64,000 nucleotides of DNA from Streptomyces sp. NBC_00377 (GTDB lineage Bacteria; Actinomycetota; Actinomycetes; Streptomycetales; Streptomycetaceae): the NCBI RefSeq assembly GCF_036075115.1, contig NZ_CP107958.1, forward strand, positions 8,990,001 to 9,054,000, written 5' to 3'. Positions 50,730-60,568 of the stretch are shown piece by piece. The position numbers and the translations under genes are program-made. The notes beneath the pieces were generated by a model, which saw only the letters and a list, made by a program, of their open reading frames with translations, was not told the origin of the DNA and did not search any database. The first letter of the stretch is position 1. The number at the start of each line of letters is the position of its first letter.

Positions 50730-51718
50730 GCCTCTACAGCCGCATCACCCAGGTCGCGGTCCACCTGCCTGAAGGCCGCCAAGGCGCGCCAGCTATCGAG
50801 GACCAACTGCGCGAGCACAGTCCCGGTGTACGGGTTCCGACCGGCTTGCTGTCCAGGCTCTATGGGCTGGAAGAGCGCGTCGTCGCCGCGGAGGGCGAGT
50901 TGCCCTCCGACCTCGCCTCCTATGCTGTCAGCCGTGTCCTGGCTCAGGCGGACCTCGAACCGGGCCAAGTCGACCTGCTGCTGTTCGCCGCCGTCAGCGC
51001 CGATGTCCAGGAACCCGCCAACGCCCACATCGTCGCCGCCCAGACCGGGCTGTCCTGTCCGGTCTTCGACATCTCCAACGCCTGTAACAGCGTCCTGAAC
51101 GCCCTGGAGGTCGCGGACGCTTTCATCCGTGCCGCCCGCTACCGGCGGATCCTGATCGCGTGCGGGGAAACCCTCAGCCGCCTGAGCCGTTGGAGCCTGA
51201 CTCCCACCACCCTGCGGACCGGGCTGGCTTCCCTGACCGGCGGGGACATGGGTGCTGCCCTGCTCGTCGAAGCCTCCTCCCGCCCGGGCATCATCGCTCA
51301 CACGTTCATGGCGAACTCCGCGGGCTGGCCGGCTGCCACCCTCTTCAACTCCCACCACACCCCAGGCAGCCCGCAGGGACTCCACATCGACTCCGAACGG
51401 CTCCTCGCCTCCTTCCTCGGCATCGACACCCGCGCCGCACAGTGGCTGAAGGAACACCACACCGACCCGAACGAACTCGGCCTGGTCTGTCTCCACCAGC
51501 CGTCCGTCCCCTTCGTCCGCACCTTCTGCGAACGCCTCGGCATCCAGCCCGAGACGGTCGTGCCCACCTTCCACCGCACCGGCAACATGGGCGCAGCCAC
51601 CCTCCCCCTCCAACTCGCCCACGCCGCCGACCAAGGCCGGCTACGCCGGGGCACACAGGTGGTCCTGTTCGGCATGGCCAGCGGCGCCAGCGGCGGCGTG
51701 ATGCTGATCAGCTGGTAG
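50726..51718 (+). CDS. 3-oxoacyl-ACP synthase III (KAS-III)-type enzyme
   Basis: A 330-residue thiolase-fold enzyme. The catalytic Cys is C120 (ISNACNSVLNAL), the His lies in VCLHQPS (about 260) and the Asn in HRTGNMGAATLPLQ (about 290), so the C-H-N triad is complete. The family condenses an acyl-CoA or acyl-ACP with a partner (FabH, OleA, DpsC-like types). Sequence such as ADVQEPANAHIVAAQTG is typical of OleA-like or KAS-III-like accessory enzymes rather than housekeeping FabH. It overlaps the SDR gene. No acyl carrier protein or other pathway gene is found nearby, making this a two-gene cassette of unknown product. Confidence 0.87.
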   Translation: MSLYSRITQVAVHLPEGRQGAPAIEDQLREHSPGVRVPTGLLSRLYGLEERVVAAEGELPSDLASYAVSRVLAQADLEPGQVDLLLFAAVSADVQEPANAHIVAAQTGLSCPVFDISNACNSVLNALEVADAFIRAARYRRILIACGETLSRLSRWSLTPTTLRTGLASLTGGDMGAALLVEASSRPGIIAHTFMANSAGWPAATLFNSHHTPGSPQGLHIDSERLLASFLGIDTRAAQWLKEHHTDPNELGLVCLHQPSVPFVRTFCERLGIQPETVVPTFHRTGNMGAATLPLQLAHAADQGRLRRGTQVVLFGMASGASGGVMLISW

Positions 51719-51744
51719 GCACCTGGCGCACAGCCTTGGCGCCC

Positions 51745-51813
51745 AGCGCGCAGCAGGTGGGACTTGCCGGTGCCGGAGTCGCCGGTCAGGCAGAGGGACT
51801 GTTCCTTCTTCAC
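51745..51813 (-). pseudogene. IstB-type (IS21) ATPase fragment
   Basis: The minus strand reads EQSLCLTGDSGTGKSHLL, the Walker A region of the IS21 helper protein IstB. Only about 22 residues remain. It shows that an IS21-family element once sat here. Confidence 0.6.
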
Positions 51814-52019
51814 TCACCCGCAGGTGCCAAGGGTGTGGACGACAGCGGCATCAAGGTTGGGATTGGCGTCGCAATCGAACTCCCGCAGCGACTTCTGCCT
51901 CGGGAAGGCCGGCGTCTCACTCATGCGGGTCTGGATCACCGTCGTGTGATCTCGGCGGAGAACCCGGGTGGTCAGTTTGGAGGCGCCAACCTCGGCGGGC
52001 TGGCCAAGGCAAGCTGGCA

Positions 52020-52256
52020 GGATATGCGGCGAAGCGCGATGGTGACACGGAGTCCCGGGACGGCTACGACCGGGACGCCTTCCGTCACTGGAACGCCGGC
52101 GCCAACCCGTCCGACGGCTGTAACACGCGTGCCGAGGTACTGATCTCCGAGGCCGTCGAACCTCCTTCGGTCGGAGCCAACTGCCGTCTGACGGGTGGGA
52201 GCTGGTGGTCGTACTACGACCAGGTGTGGGTGACGTCAGCCTCCGGACTGGACATT
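52020..52256 (+). pseudogene. HNH endonuclease (DUF1524) truncated before its catalytic motif
   Basis: One frame reads GYDRDAFRHWNAGANPSDGCNTRAEVL, then ISEAVEPPS, CRLTGGSWWSYYDQVWV and SASGLDI. This is the front half of the GmrSD/DUF1524-type HNH protein, which normally continues DHMVPLAEA. Here the sequence changes to unrelated coding exactly at the point where the catalytic His should appear. A clean cut, so the protein cannot be a nuclease. Confidence 0.75.
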
Positions 52257-52384
52257 ATCGGTAAGTCCGGCTATCAGAACCTGCGGAGTGCTCGGGGCGA
52301 GAGCCTCCGCCAACTGTCCGGGTGCGGAGGCGTCCTGGAAGCCGGGCTGCTGTTCAGCCGTGCCGCTAGAAACAACCGCACACG

Positions 52385-52720
52385 ATGCTGGCCTGTCTGG
52401 CCCACAAGGCGCGGATGCGGGTGCGGGACGATCCGGCGACGATGTTCTGCAAGCGGATTGCCATGAAGATCAAGAAGGCCAAGGAGGAGCTGGAGGCGAT
52501 CCGGCTCGCCGAGCGGGAGATCGTGGAGGCTCTGATCGGGAACTACCGCACCGTGCTCAAGAACATCGATGTCGACGGTCCGGCCCAGGAGGCGTTGGCG
52601 CGGGCGGCGGCGATGACCGCCGAGGCGGTGGCAGCTCTGGACGGGCTGGATGAGGCGGCGCCGGCGGAGGAGGTCGCCGGAGTCTGGGCGGGAAGGTTTC
52701 TCCGGCGGTCCTGGCCAGGC
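52385..52720 (+). pseudogene. Helical fragment of unknown origin
   Basis: A plus-strand open frame of about 110 codons with coiled-coil character (MKIKKAKEELEAIRLAEREIVEALIGNYRTVLKNI). Nothing recognisable precedes or follows it, and no ribosome site was seen. It might be part of a mobile-element protein. Not assigned. Confidence 0.3.
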
Positions 52721-52838
52721 CCAGTTGGTGCAGGCCGGGGGCGTATGGGCGGTCGCCAAGGCGGTGGAAGGCTTCGGTGGGTTCGCTGGCATGCCGGACA
52801 GCCTGCGGGCCGGTACGCGTGGAGCAGCGGACGCCGTC

Positions 52839-55625
52839 TCAGATCTGGGCGCCCAAGCCGGACAGGGTGCCTTCGACCACGTCGCGGAGCTGTGACCGGG
52901 CGGTGATGCCCAGTTTGGGGAAGACCCGGTACAGGTGGGAGCCGACCGTGCGCGGCGAGAGAAAGAGTCTCTCTCCGATCTCACGGTTCGTCAGGCCGCG
53001 AGCGGCGAGCTGGACGATCTGCTGCTGCTGGGGACTGAGTTCAGTGAAGGCACTGGGCACCACGCTGTCGGCGGCCTCGATGCCCGCAGCGCGCAGTTCG
53101 GCCTTCGCCCGCTCGATCCATGGCTGCGCGCCGAGCCGTTGGAAGGTGTCGAGTGCCGTGGTCAGCAGTGGGCGGGCCTCGGCGATACGACGCTGCCTCC
53201 TGAGCCACTCACCGTAGTCGAGCCGTGTCTGAGCCCGCTCGAACGGCCACTGCTCGCCCGTTTCGTCAGCCAGTGCCGCCTGGAAGTACGGTTCCGCGTG
53301 CTCCGGTTCGGCGAGCAAGGCGCGCCCTCGGTCGAGCAGTGCGGTGATCCGTGCCGACATGCCTCCACCCAAGCGCAGCGCCGACCGTTCCAGCAGTTCG
53401 GCGGCCTCCTGCTGTCGCCCCCGGCGGACGGCCGCCGCGGCGAGTTCGGCGAGGACCATGTAGGAGACGTGGTAGTGCACCGGATGGCCGCCGTCGGTGA
53501 AAGCGGAGCGGAATCGCGCATACGCGGTGTCGTAGTCGCCCTCGGCCACCGCCGCCAGGCCCAGGGCCCGATGCGCGAAGACCGCGACGGAGCGGCTTTC
53601 CAGCGGGTCGACGAGGGCCAGCGCCTGCTCGGCCATCCGACGCGCGTCGGCCGACTCGCCAAGCAGCGCGAGAACCGTCGCGTCGAGAGAGCGCGCACAC
53701 GCCTCGGCGTGGTCCAGTCCAGCCGTCGACGCCACGCCCGCGATCTCGGCGGCCACCGAGCGGGCCTCGGCCCACCGGCCCTGCTCCAGGTAGGCCCAGC
53801 CGGCGGCACATCCCAGGCCCTCCGGCAGCGAACCCCGGGCCTGCCACCGGCCGAACGCCGCGTCGAAGGTCCGGGCGGCGAGGGCGGTCCGGTCCAGGAG
53901 CCAGGCCACGATGGCGAGCGCGGTCAGACTGCCAGCGTCGTCCTTGGCCTCGGCGATCAGCCCAGGAAGCGCAGGGGCGAGAGAGGCTCCCGCGCCGTTG
54001 GGGTCGGAGACGGCCAGCACCCAGGCGCGCAGGGCGCCCCCGACGCTGGAGTCCTGTATGGCGGGCAGCAGGTCCTCGATCCGCTGTTGCTGGGACTCCT
54101 CGCCCGAGTAGTAGCGGACCACCGCCGCCGCGGCGAGCGCGTCCAGCACGCGGGGCGAGTGGGCGGCTGCCGCCTCCTCGGCGATATGGGTCAGCAGAGC
54201 GAAGGCCGCCGCATGGTTCGGGCGCAGGGTCATGAGCTGCCCGGTGGCCAGCAAGGCCCTGCCGATCAGGGCCGGGTCGTCACTGCGCCCCCGGACCTCG
54301 GCAGCCAGGTGTTCCACCCAGCCGAGCTGACCGGTGAAAACGGCCATGGTCGCGGCTTCGCTCAGCAGTCTCGCCTGGTTCTCGCGGCGCGGGCTCAGTT
54401 CCGCGGCGCGCTGCAGAGCAGCGGCAGCGGCCGCGTAGCCGCCCCGGCGCCGGGCCCGGTCGGCCGTCTGCTGAAGGGCGGCCGACACGTCTTCGTCGGG
54501 ACGCATGGTCGCGGCGGCGAGGTGCCAGGCGCGGCGGTCGGGTTCCTCGCTCAGCAGCTCCGCGAGGGCGAGATGTGCTTGCCTGCGTTCCTCGAAGGAC
54601 GCGGCATGGTAGATGGCCGAGCGGATGAGCGGGTGGCGGAAGGAGATCTGAGGGCCGTCCTGGCGTACGAGACCGGCCCGCTCCGCGGGTGCCCACGCCC
54701 TGTCGTCAGTCTCAGGCAGGCCCCGAGAGGCCGTCGGCGCGTCCGTGGCATCAGCGGCCGCGAGAAGCAGCAGAGGGCGGCGGGTTGCCTCCGGCAGGAA
54801 CTCCGCGTGTTCCGCGAAGATCCGCTCCAATCGGTCGGTGACGGGCAGCGGGCCCTCCACGCTGCTGCCGTCGGACTGCCGGGTGGCGGTGGCGCGGGCG
54901 AGTTCGACCAGGGCCAACGGATTTCCGGCTGCCTGCTGAAGGATTCGTACGCGGGTTCGACCGGTGGGTGGCGTCGGTTGCTGGTCGAGCAGCCGGTTCG
55001 CCGCCTCGCTACTCAGGGGACCGATCTCCAGGCGCTGGTATCCCTTGTCGAAGCCGGGCAGCGTAGCCGCGGCGCGCACACCCACCAGCAGCGTGACGGG
55101 TTCGCTGTCCATGCGCCGGGCCACGAAGGAGAGAACGTCCAGCGATGCGCGGTCGATCCACTGGGCGTCATCGACCACCACAAGCAGCGGCGCCGGTTCG
55201 GCCAGGTCCGACAGCAAGGTGAGAACGGCCAGGCCGACGAGCATGCCATCGGGGGCCTCGGTGCATTCGTCCAGCCCCAGGACGGTCCGGAGCGCGGAGC
55301 GCTGCCGCGGCGGCAGGCTGTCCAGCCCGCCGTGCACCGTGCGGAGCATCTGATGAAGGCCGGCGAATCCAAGGTGCGCCTCGGACTCGCTGCCGACCGC
55401 TCGCAGCACCCGTCCGCCCTCACTCCGCGCGCGGTCGGCCGCGAAGTCGAGCAGCACGCTCTTGCCGGCACCGGGCTCGCCCGTGAGGATCAGCACCTCG
55501 CTGCGGGACCGGCCAGCGGCGACCCGCCGCATGATTTCCGCGGTCTCGGTTTCCCGGCCCGTCGTCGGCAATTCAAGATCGCGTGTTGAGCCCTGGTTCC
55601 CTTGAGCTCTGCCACCATTTCCCAC
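52839..55625 (-). CDS. LAL-family (AAA ATPase + LuxR) transcriptional regulator
   Basis: A 928-residue LAL regulator, second in the window. The Walker A is GEPGAGKS at residues 49-56 and the Walker B LLVVVDDAQWID near 160. An Ala/Leu/Glu-rich TPR-like region (about 380-850) follows, and a LuxR helix-turn-helix (ELSPQQQQIVQLAARGLTNREIGERLFLSPRTVGSHLYRVF) ends it. The GTG at 55625 with GGAG five bases upstream is a better start than the far upstream ATGs. It is divergent from the Tat-exported MBL hydrolase, which it may control. Sequence is only modestly similar to the first LAL protein. Confidence 0.9.
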   Translation of the reverse strand: MGNGGRAQGNQGSTRDLELPTTGRETETAEIMRRVAAGRSRSEVLILTGEPGAGKSVLLDFAADRARSEGGRVLRAVGSESEAHLGFAGLHQMLRTVHGGLDSLPPRQRSALRTVLGLDECTEAPDGMLVGLAVLTLLSDLAEPAPLLVVVDDAQWIDRASLDVLSFVARRMDSEPVTLLVGVRAAATLPGFDKGYQRLEIGPLSSEAANRLLDQQPTPPTGRTRVRILQQAAGNPLALVELARATATRQSDGSSVEGPLPVTDRLERIFAEHAEFLPEATRRPLLLLAAADATDAPTASRGLPETDDRAWAPAERAGLVRQDGPQISFRHPLIRSAIYHAASFEERRQAHLALAELLSEEPDRRAWHLAAATMRPDEDVSAALQQTADRARRRGGYAAAAAALQRAAELSPRRENQARLLSEAATMAVFTGQLGWVEHLAAEVRGRSDDPALIGRALLATGQLMTLRPNHAAAFALLTHIAEEAAAAHSPRVLDALAAAAVVRYYSGEESQQQRIEDLLPAIQDSSVGGALRAWVLAVSDPNGAGASLAPALPGLIAEAKDDAGSLTALAIVAWLLDRTALAARTFDAAFGRWQARGSLPEGLGCAAGWAYLEQGRWAEARSVAAEIAGVASTAGLDHAEACARSLDATVLALLGESADARRMAEQALALVDPLESRSVAVFAHRALGLAAVAEGDYDTAYARFRSAFTDGGHPVHYHVSYMVLAELAAAAVRRGRQQEAAELLERSALRLGGGMSARITALLDRGRALLAEPEHAEPYFQAALADETGEQWPFERAQTRLDYGEWLRRQRRIAEARPLLTTALDTFQRLGAQPWIERAKAELRAAGIEAADSVVPSAFTELSPQQQQIVQLAARGLTNREIGERLFLSPRTVGSHLYRVFPKLGITARSQLRDVVEGTLSGLGAQI

Positions 55626-56171
55626 GGATGCTCCAGGAATTGAGATTACCCAGATAGTAGCGTGGAGTACCTCGGTCTCACCTATGGAGGGCAGAGCGCC
55701 GTTCCTGAACTGCGGGTTTGGACCCGTATTAAACGTATGCTCAGCCCAGGATATTCCAGCCGTCCGATGCCTGTTCGCTACCGTGCCCGTCTCGTTCCCG
55801 TGCCACATGGCCGGCCGGCGGCCTGGCCGAGGCCGACCGCGGCAGTGAAGGACACCGACTCGGCGGCATCGGGTGGGGACGGGCGGGACAGGTCTCTTCG
55901 CGCGACCATCCAAGTGACCGAGCGTCGGATCATTCTGTGATTGCCGTAACACGGTCCTGCCCGCAGGAATATGAGCGCCAGTAGGCGGCCGACTTCGCCG
56001 CGACTTCAACGGCGTACCTCTCAGTCGAGTGACTGATACCGGTCGGCGCTTGCAATGCGCACGATGGTGGGTATCCGGCCGCGGCCATCCAGAAGCGGCC
56101 TATCACGGTCCTGGCCTTACCTGATCGCAGGCGTTGCAGGACGTGATGATTGATTCCATTGGAGTGCAGAA
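55626..56171. other. Divergent regulatory region between LAL gene and MBL hydrolase
   Basis: About 550 bases with no gene recognised. It must carry the promoters of the LAL regulator and of the MBL hydrolase. I did not see an obvious inverted repeat. An AT-richer stretch (55640-55760) is present. Confidence 0.5.
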
Positions 56172-57227
56172 ATGGACAGCGTAAATCCTTCACGTTCCCT
56201 GAGTCGGCGCGGCTTTGTCGGAGCCACGGCGGGCATCGGCGCGGCCGGGCTGCTGGGCAGCCCGTTGGCTCAGTCGGCCAACGCCTCCGCCGCGGCCCTT
56301 CCCAAGTCAGAGAGCCGGACACGCGTCGAGACGATCCAGCTGGGCAAGGTCACCGTCACACGCGTCGTGGAGTTCAGCGGACCGGTCGGCCTGACGTCAC
56401 GACAGTTCTTCCCGGACAGTCCGAAGGAACTGTGGGAGGAGAACAAGGACTGGCTGAGCCCGGACTTCTGGAAGCCGAGCACCGACATGGTCAACTCCGC
56501 CCTGCAGACCTGGGTCCTGCGCAGCGAGGGCAGGACGATCCTGATCGATACCGGCGCCGGCAACGACAAGTTCCGTCCGTACGCCAAGCAGTGGCAGTAC
56601 ATGGACACGGACTTCCTGCGCCGTCTGTCCCGCGCGGGAGTCAGGCCGCAGGACGTCGACGTCGTCGTCAACACGCACCTGCACAACGACCACGTCGGCT
56701 GGAACACCCGACGTGAGGACCGTGACTGGGTGCCCACCTTCCCCAACGCCACCTACCTGATCCCGAAGATCGAATTTGACTTCTGGAACCCTGAGGGCCC
56801 TGTGCGGCCGAAGTACTGGCAGGGGAACCAGAACGTCTGGGAGGACAGCGTGCTTCCGGTGCACGAGGCGGGATTGGCGAAGCTGTGGGAGGGCTCGTAC
56901 ACCCTCGACTCCAGCCTGAAGTTGAACCTCGCCGCCGGGCACACTCCCGGCTCGTCCGTGATCCGGCTGGAGTCGGGACGCGACAGAGCGGTATTCATCG
57001 GCGACCTGCTCCACACACCGCTGCAGCTCGAACACCCCGAGTTCAACAGTTGCTTCGAGGAAGACGAGAAGCAGGCACTCGCGACCCGGCGCCGCGAACT
57101 GGAGTGGGCCGCCGACCACAAGGCCCTCATCCTGCCCGCGCACCTTCCCGGCCATGGCGCTGCCGAGGTGGAGCGCAGCGGCAGCAACTTCAAGATCAAG
57201 GACTGGGCGGGTTTCAGCCGCAGCTGA
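56172..57227 (+). CDS. Tat-exported metallo-beta-lactamase-fold hydrolase
   Basis: A 351-residue MBL-fold hydrolase. A Tat signal (SRRGFVGATAGIGAAGLLGSPLAQSANASA, about 11-40) implies export after folding with metal bound. The metal motif HLHNDH is at 169-174; later ligands appear as AAGHTPGSS, GDLLH and PAHLPGHG. The family includes AHL lactonase-like and related esterase/lactonase enzymes. It is a clear paralogue of the hydrolase at 60569-61483, sharing NSA/IQTWVLRSEG, NTHLHxDHVGWNT and VPTFPNATYL. TTGGAG precedes the ATG. Lactone or ester substrate is inferred only. Confidence 0.88.
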   Translation: MDSVNPSRSLSRRGFVGATAGIGAAGLLGSPLAQSANASAAALPKSESRTRVETIQLGKVTVTRVVEFSGPVGLTSRQFFPDSPKELWEENKDWLSPDFWKPSTDMVNSALQTWVLRSEGRTILIDTGAGNDKFRPYAKQWQYMDTDFLRRLSRAGVRPQDVDVVVNTHLHNDHVGWNTRREDRDWVPTFPNATYLIPKIEFDFWNPEGPVRPKYWQGNQNVWEDSVLPVHEAGLAKLWEGSYTLDSSLKLNLAAGHTPGSSVIRLESGRDRAVFIGDLLHTPLQLEHPEFNSCFEEDEKQALATRRRELEWAADHKALILPAHLPGHGAAEVERSGSNFKIKDWAGFSRS

Positions 57228-57574
57228 CCCGGTGGAAAGGGCGGCCCGGTCCCGCAAGCGCCCGCCCCATGCCACTGGGCGATGAGCGGTGAGGCCCGCG
57301 ACCGCCGGGCTCGAGCCGGACGGGGCACCCGACACGGGCCCGGCGCGCCGCATCTTAGAGAGCAGTCACCTGACGCATACCTGCCGGCTCGCCGGCCCAC
57401 CGAGACTGGTGACGAGACATCGGCCCGTCGAGGACCTCCGGTGCCCCTTCCTCATCGGCCCTCGGCTTGCCGCGGCGGTGAAGGACCTCGGGCGGACGGC
57501 ATGGCGGCCGACGGCTTCACGCTGTCGGCCGGCGATCGCCTCGTCCGCTCACGAAAGGATGTACGGAGACCCCC
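57228..57574. other. Intergenic region, promoter of the FUSC gene
   Basis: About 350 bases without a recognised gene. A GGAG ribosome site at 57563-57566 belongs to the FUSC gene. Confidence 0.5.
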
Positions 57575-59911
57575 ATGGTGGCAAGGAAGCTGGCGTTGCT
57601 CTGGGACCGCTTCGCCGCCTTCGATCCCGGGCTGATGCGTCTGGCCTCCGCGCTGCGCGCCGTCCTCGGTGCCGCGGCGTCCCTGACTGTCCTGACGGCC
57701 CTGCGACAGTCGGACACGTCGTTGCTGGTCGGCGGGTTCACCGCGATGGTGACCTCGCTGGCCGTCAGCGACCTGCACCCACGCAACCAGCTCATCACGC
57801 TGGGACTCGGGGCTCCGCTCTTTCTCGCGGCCCTGGCCGCAGGAGCCGTGCTAACGCCGTACCCGGTCGCGGCGGGGATCGTGTTCCTGCTTCTGATCTA
57901 CATCGCGGTCCACGTCCGCCGGTACGGCGCCAGAGGCCAGGGCGTGGGCATCTTCGGCTTCATGGGCTTCTTCCTGGCGCAGTTCACCGGGGCACGAGCG
58001 GTCCAGCTGCCGCCGATGGGTGCGGCTGTCCTCGTCGCGTTCGGTGCCGTCGTGGCGGTTTGCTATTGCCCGGGATTCATGACGGCGTCCCGTGTCCTCG
58101 CCCGGCTGCTGCGCACCTTCGACGTGCGGCTGCGCGACGTCCTGCGGGACACGGCCTCTCTGCTTGCCGCCGGGCAGGACACCGACGCACTGAGTCTGTC
58201 GTTGGAGCGCCGTCTGGACAGGCTGCACGCGGCCGTGCTCCTGATCGAGGACTTTCTCGGTGAGCGCGCGGTCGACGAGGCCACCAACGGCCAGATCCTG
58301 CGGCAAATCTCACGCGCGGAGGTGGCTGCGCAGCGGCTCACCGTACTCGCGGTCCGTGCGGCCCGTACACCAGTGGCCGCCGACGATCTCGCGGAGCCGG
58401 CCGCACGGCACGAGCTCGCGGCACAGATCCGAGTTCTCGGCCACCAGCTCACCCCGGGAACCGCTACCGCCCTCCGGCAGCGGCAGCAAGAACGGGAACG
58501 GGAAGAGGCCCCGGCGGTCCTGCCAGCCACATCCGCGCCGTTGCAGGACTGTCTCCAAGCAGTCGACGAACTCGCCGCAGCCGTGCGCCTTCTCGGTCCG
58601 CACGTCAGCTCCCCGACGGCGACCGGGGCGGCTCCACACGAGCCCGCCACACCGCGGACACGGGCTCTCAGAGTCAGACGGTACCGCGAAGCGGACTCCG
58701 AAGACCGCAAGCACGGACCGACCCGGCAGGCCCTCCAGGTGACCGCCGCCTCCGCGCTGTCCATCCTCGGCGGTCACCTGTTGTCCCCAGACCACTGGTA
58801 CTGGGCCGTCATGGCCACCTGGGTCGTGTTCATCAACACCGAGAGCACCGGCGAAGTCCTGCTGCAAAGCGTGCGCCGGCTGGCGGGCACAGTCCTCGGC
58901 GCGGTGTTCGGCTACGGCCTCGCCACCCTGGTCGGACCGTACGGCCCGCTGCTCCTGGCCCTGCTGCTGGTGTGCATGTTCGGGATCTTCTACACCCCGT
59001 CCGACGCCTACTGGGCGGTGACGTTCTTCATCACCGGCGGGCTGAGCATGCTGCTCGCGCTCCTGGACACCTTCTCGACGGACGTGCTCGTCCTGCGCGT
59101 GCAGGAGACCGCGCTGGGAGTCTCCTGCGGCGTCCTAGCCACCGTAGTGGTGCTGCCCCTCACGGTCCGCCGGGCCAGCGACGAGGAACTGGTCCACTTC
59201 CTGCTGGTCCTCAGACGCCTCCTGTACGCGACGACGCAGAGCCTGAGCACCGACCCCACGACGAGCCTGATACGCGCGGCCCATGAACTCGACCAGGCAC
59301 TGGAGTCCTTCCGTAAAGCCTGTCTGCCGCTCACCCACCCGCTCAATCCCCAGCGCGGCCGTCGTGATCGCGCCCGCCACCTGCTGGAACTGATGGAAGC
59401 CGGGGCCTACCACGCACGGAGTCTGGCCGCCGTGGCCGGGCGCCTCCCGCAGGACGACGACGAGTACGCCACCCGCGTCGCTGCGGCCGCCGACCGCACG
59501 CAGGAGAGGATGACGCACCTGATTCGCCTCGCGAGTCGTCGGCCGGGCACCGCCTCCCCGTCGGCACGCCCCAAGGTCACCAGAGCACTGTCCCTGCTCT
59601 CCGACGAACCGCGTATGCGTCGCGGCCGACTGTCGCCGCAGCAGCGCCTGCTGCTCCACATCGACCGTCTCGACATGAGCCTGATCGCGCTCACGCAGGC
59701 CTCGGACCCGGCCGCGCCGGCTGCCGAACACACCGCGTCCTCCTCGGCAGGCGGTGAGGTCCCCTCGCTGCCCAGCCCGGCCGCGGACGTTGCCGCGCCG
59801 ATCTCATGGACCGCTGCGCACACTCGCCCGTCGGTCAGGATCTGCCCGGCCGATCATGCAGTGGGCGCCGCGGACACCGCGAACAGCCCGGGACGAGCAG
59901 CCGCCTGCTGA
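57575..59911 (+). CDS. FUSC-family (aromatic-acid-exporter-like) membrane protein
   Basis: A 778-residue membrane protein of the FUSC/YccS-AaeB group. Two hydrophobic blocks (about 20-175 and 385-550) each contain several membrane helices, such as LLVGGFTAMVTSLAVSDL, AGIVFLLLIYIAVHVRRYG, LLSPDHWYWAVMATWVVFINTES and LGAVFGYGLATLVGPYGPLLL. The long cytoplasmic parts between and after them are basic and Arg-rich (residues 175-370 and 560-778). Such proteins are thought to export aromatic or other organic acids. It follows the Tat-exported hydrolase and precedes the second hydrolase operon, suggesting release of the products or toxic substrates. The C-terminal tail is unusually long and Ala/Ser-rich. 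Confidence 0.82.
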   Translation: MVARKLALLWDRFAAFDPGLMRLASALRAVLGAAASLTVLTALRQSDTSLLVGGFTAMVTSLAVSDLHPRNQLITLGLGAPLFLAALAAGAVLTPYPVAAGIVFLLLIYIAVHVRRYGARGQGVGIFGFMGFFLAQFTGARAVQLPPMGAAVLVAFGAVVAVCYCPGFMTASRVLARLLRTFDVRLRDVLRDTASLLAAGQDTDALSLSLERRLDRLHAAVLLIEDFLGERAVDEATNGQILRQISRAEVAAQRLTVLAVRAARTPVAADDLAEPAARHELAAQIRVLGHQLTPGTATALRQRQQEREREEAPAVLPATSAPLQDCLQAVDELAAAVRLLGPHVSSPTATGAAPHEPATPRTRALRVRRYREADSEDRKHGPTRQALQVTAASALSILGGHLLSPDHWYWAVMATWVVFINTESTGEVLLQSVRRLAGTVLGAVFGYGLATLVGPYGPLLLALLLVCMFGIFYTPSDAYWAVTFFITGGLSMLLALLDTFSTDVLVLRVQETALGVSCGVLATVVVLPLTVRRASDEELVHFLLVLRRLLYATTQSLSTDPTTSLIRAAHELDQALESFRKACLPLTHPLNPQRGRRDRARHLLELMEAGAYHARSLAAVAGRLPQDDDEYATRVAAAADRTQERMTHLIRLASRRPGTASPSARPKVTRALSLLSDEPRMRRGRLSPQQRLLLHIDRLDMSLIALTQASDPAAPAAEHTASSSAGGEVPSLPSPAADVAAPISWTAAHTRPSVRICPADHAVGAADTANSPGRAAAC

Positions 59912-60568
59912 GCGCGTCGATGCCGGCCGGTGGTGATCAGAGGCCGTTCCCATGTTTCCTCAGGACCGGCCGCAGCGGCTGACGCAGTCCCGCGACCACC
60001 GGTTCGGCCCTGCCCTGCTGCCCGTACACCGCGGTACATGGGCCCTTGCAGGGCCCCCGCACGGGGGCCTGAACACCCCGTTCGTCCGAGAGCACAGGGC
60101 AAGGACCAGGATCCGGCCTCCCGTCGCAGGGGCGCCCGCCCACCCGGCCCGGAAGGGCACAGAGGGGCGCCGGGCATCGCCACGAGTCCATGTACGGCCC
60201 GTCCAGCTTTCGCGTTGCCTCCGGACCAGCAGCGAGGCCCTCTGCGTCCAGGTGCAGTCACGTGACTCATACCGCCGCACACCCCGCGCGCCGCACCATG
60301 GCTGAGCAGGGTCGTCCACGGAACGGGCCCATACCAGGCGCCCCTGTTTCCACCGGCGAACACCCCACCGTCCGATGTCCGCACCCGGCTTCGGGCGGTG
60401 GAACCGCCGAAGCCGAAGCCGAAGACGCCGCGGCCGCGGTCACCGCGCCACCGGTGCACTGCCCCGCAGGGGCGCGGCACCCCCGTACCCGTCATGAGCA
60501 GCCGCTCATCCGTGTCTCGCCCGCGCCTGCGGCCCGAGCACGCGGAACCGATCGAACTGGAGAGAATC
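59912..60568. other. Intergenic region before the second hydrolase operon
   Basis: About 650 bases with no recognised gene. Around 60052-60069 there is a 7-base GGCCCCC/GGGGGCC hairpin with a GCAC loop that may terminate the FUSC transcript; the promoter of the next operon must follow. The upstream ATG frames are GC-driven. Confidence 0.45.

Noticed and set aside
49824..51718. Calling the SDR/KAS-III pair a polyketide or butyrolactone biosynthetic cluster
   Set aside because: There is no ketosynthase/ACP/AfsA-type partner; only a two-gene cassette is supported.
52935..55589. 884-codon open frame antisense to the second LAL regulator
   Set aside because: Shadow frame by the same reasoning.
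60052..60069. Firm terminator after the FUSC gene
   Set aside because: The stem is only 7 bases and lies 140 bases downstream of the stop, so it is mentioned but not listed as a terminator.
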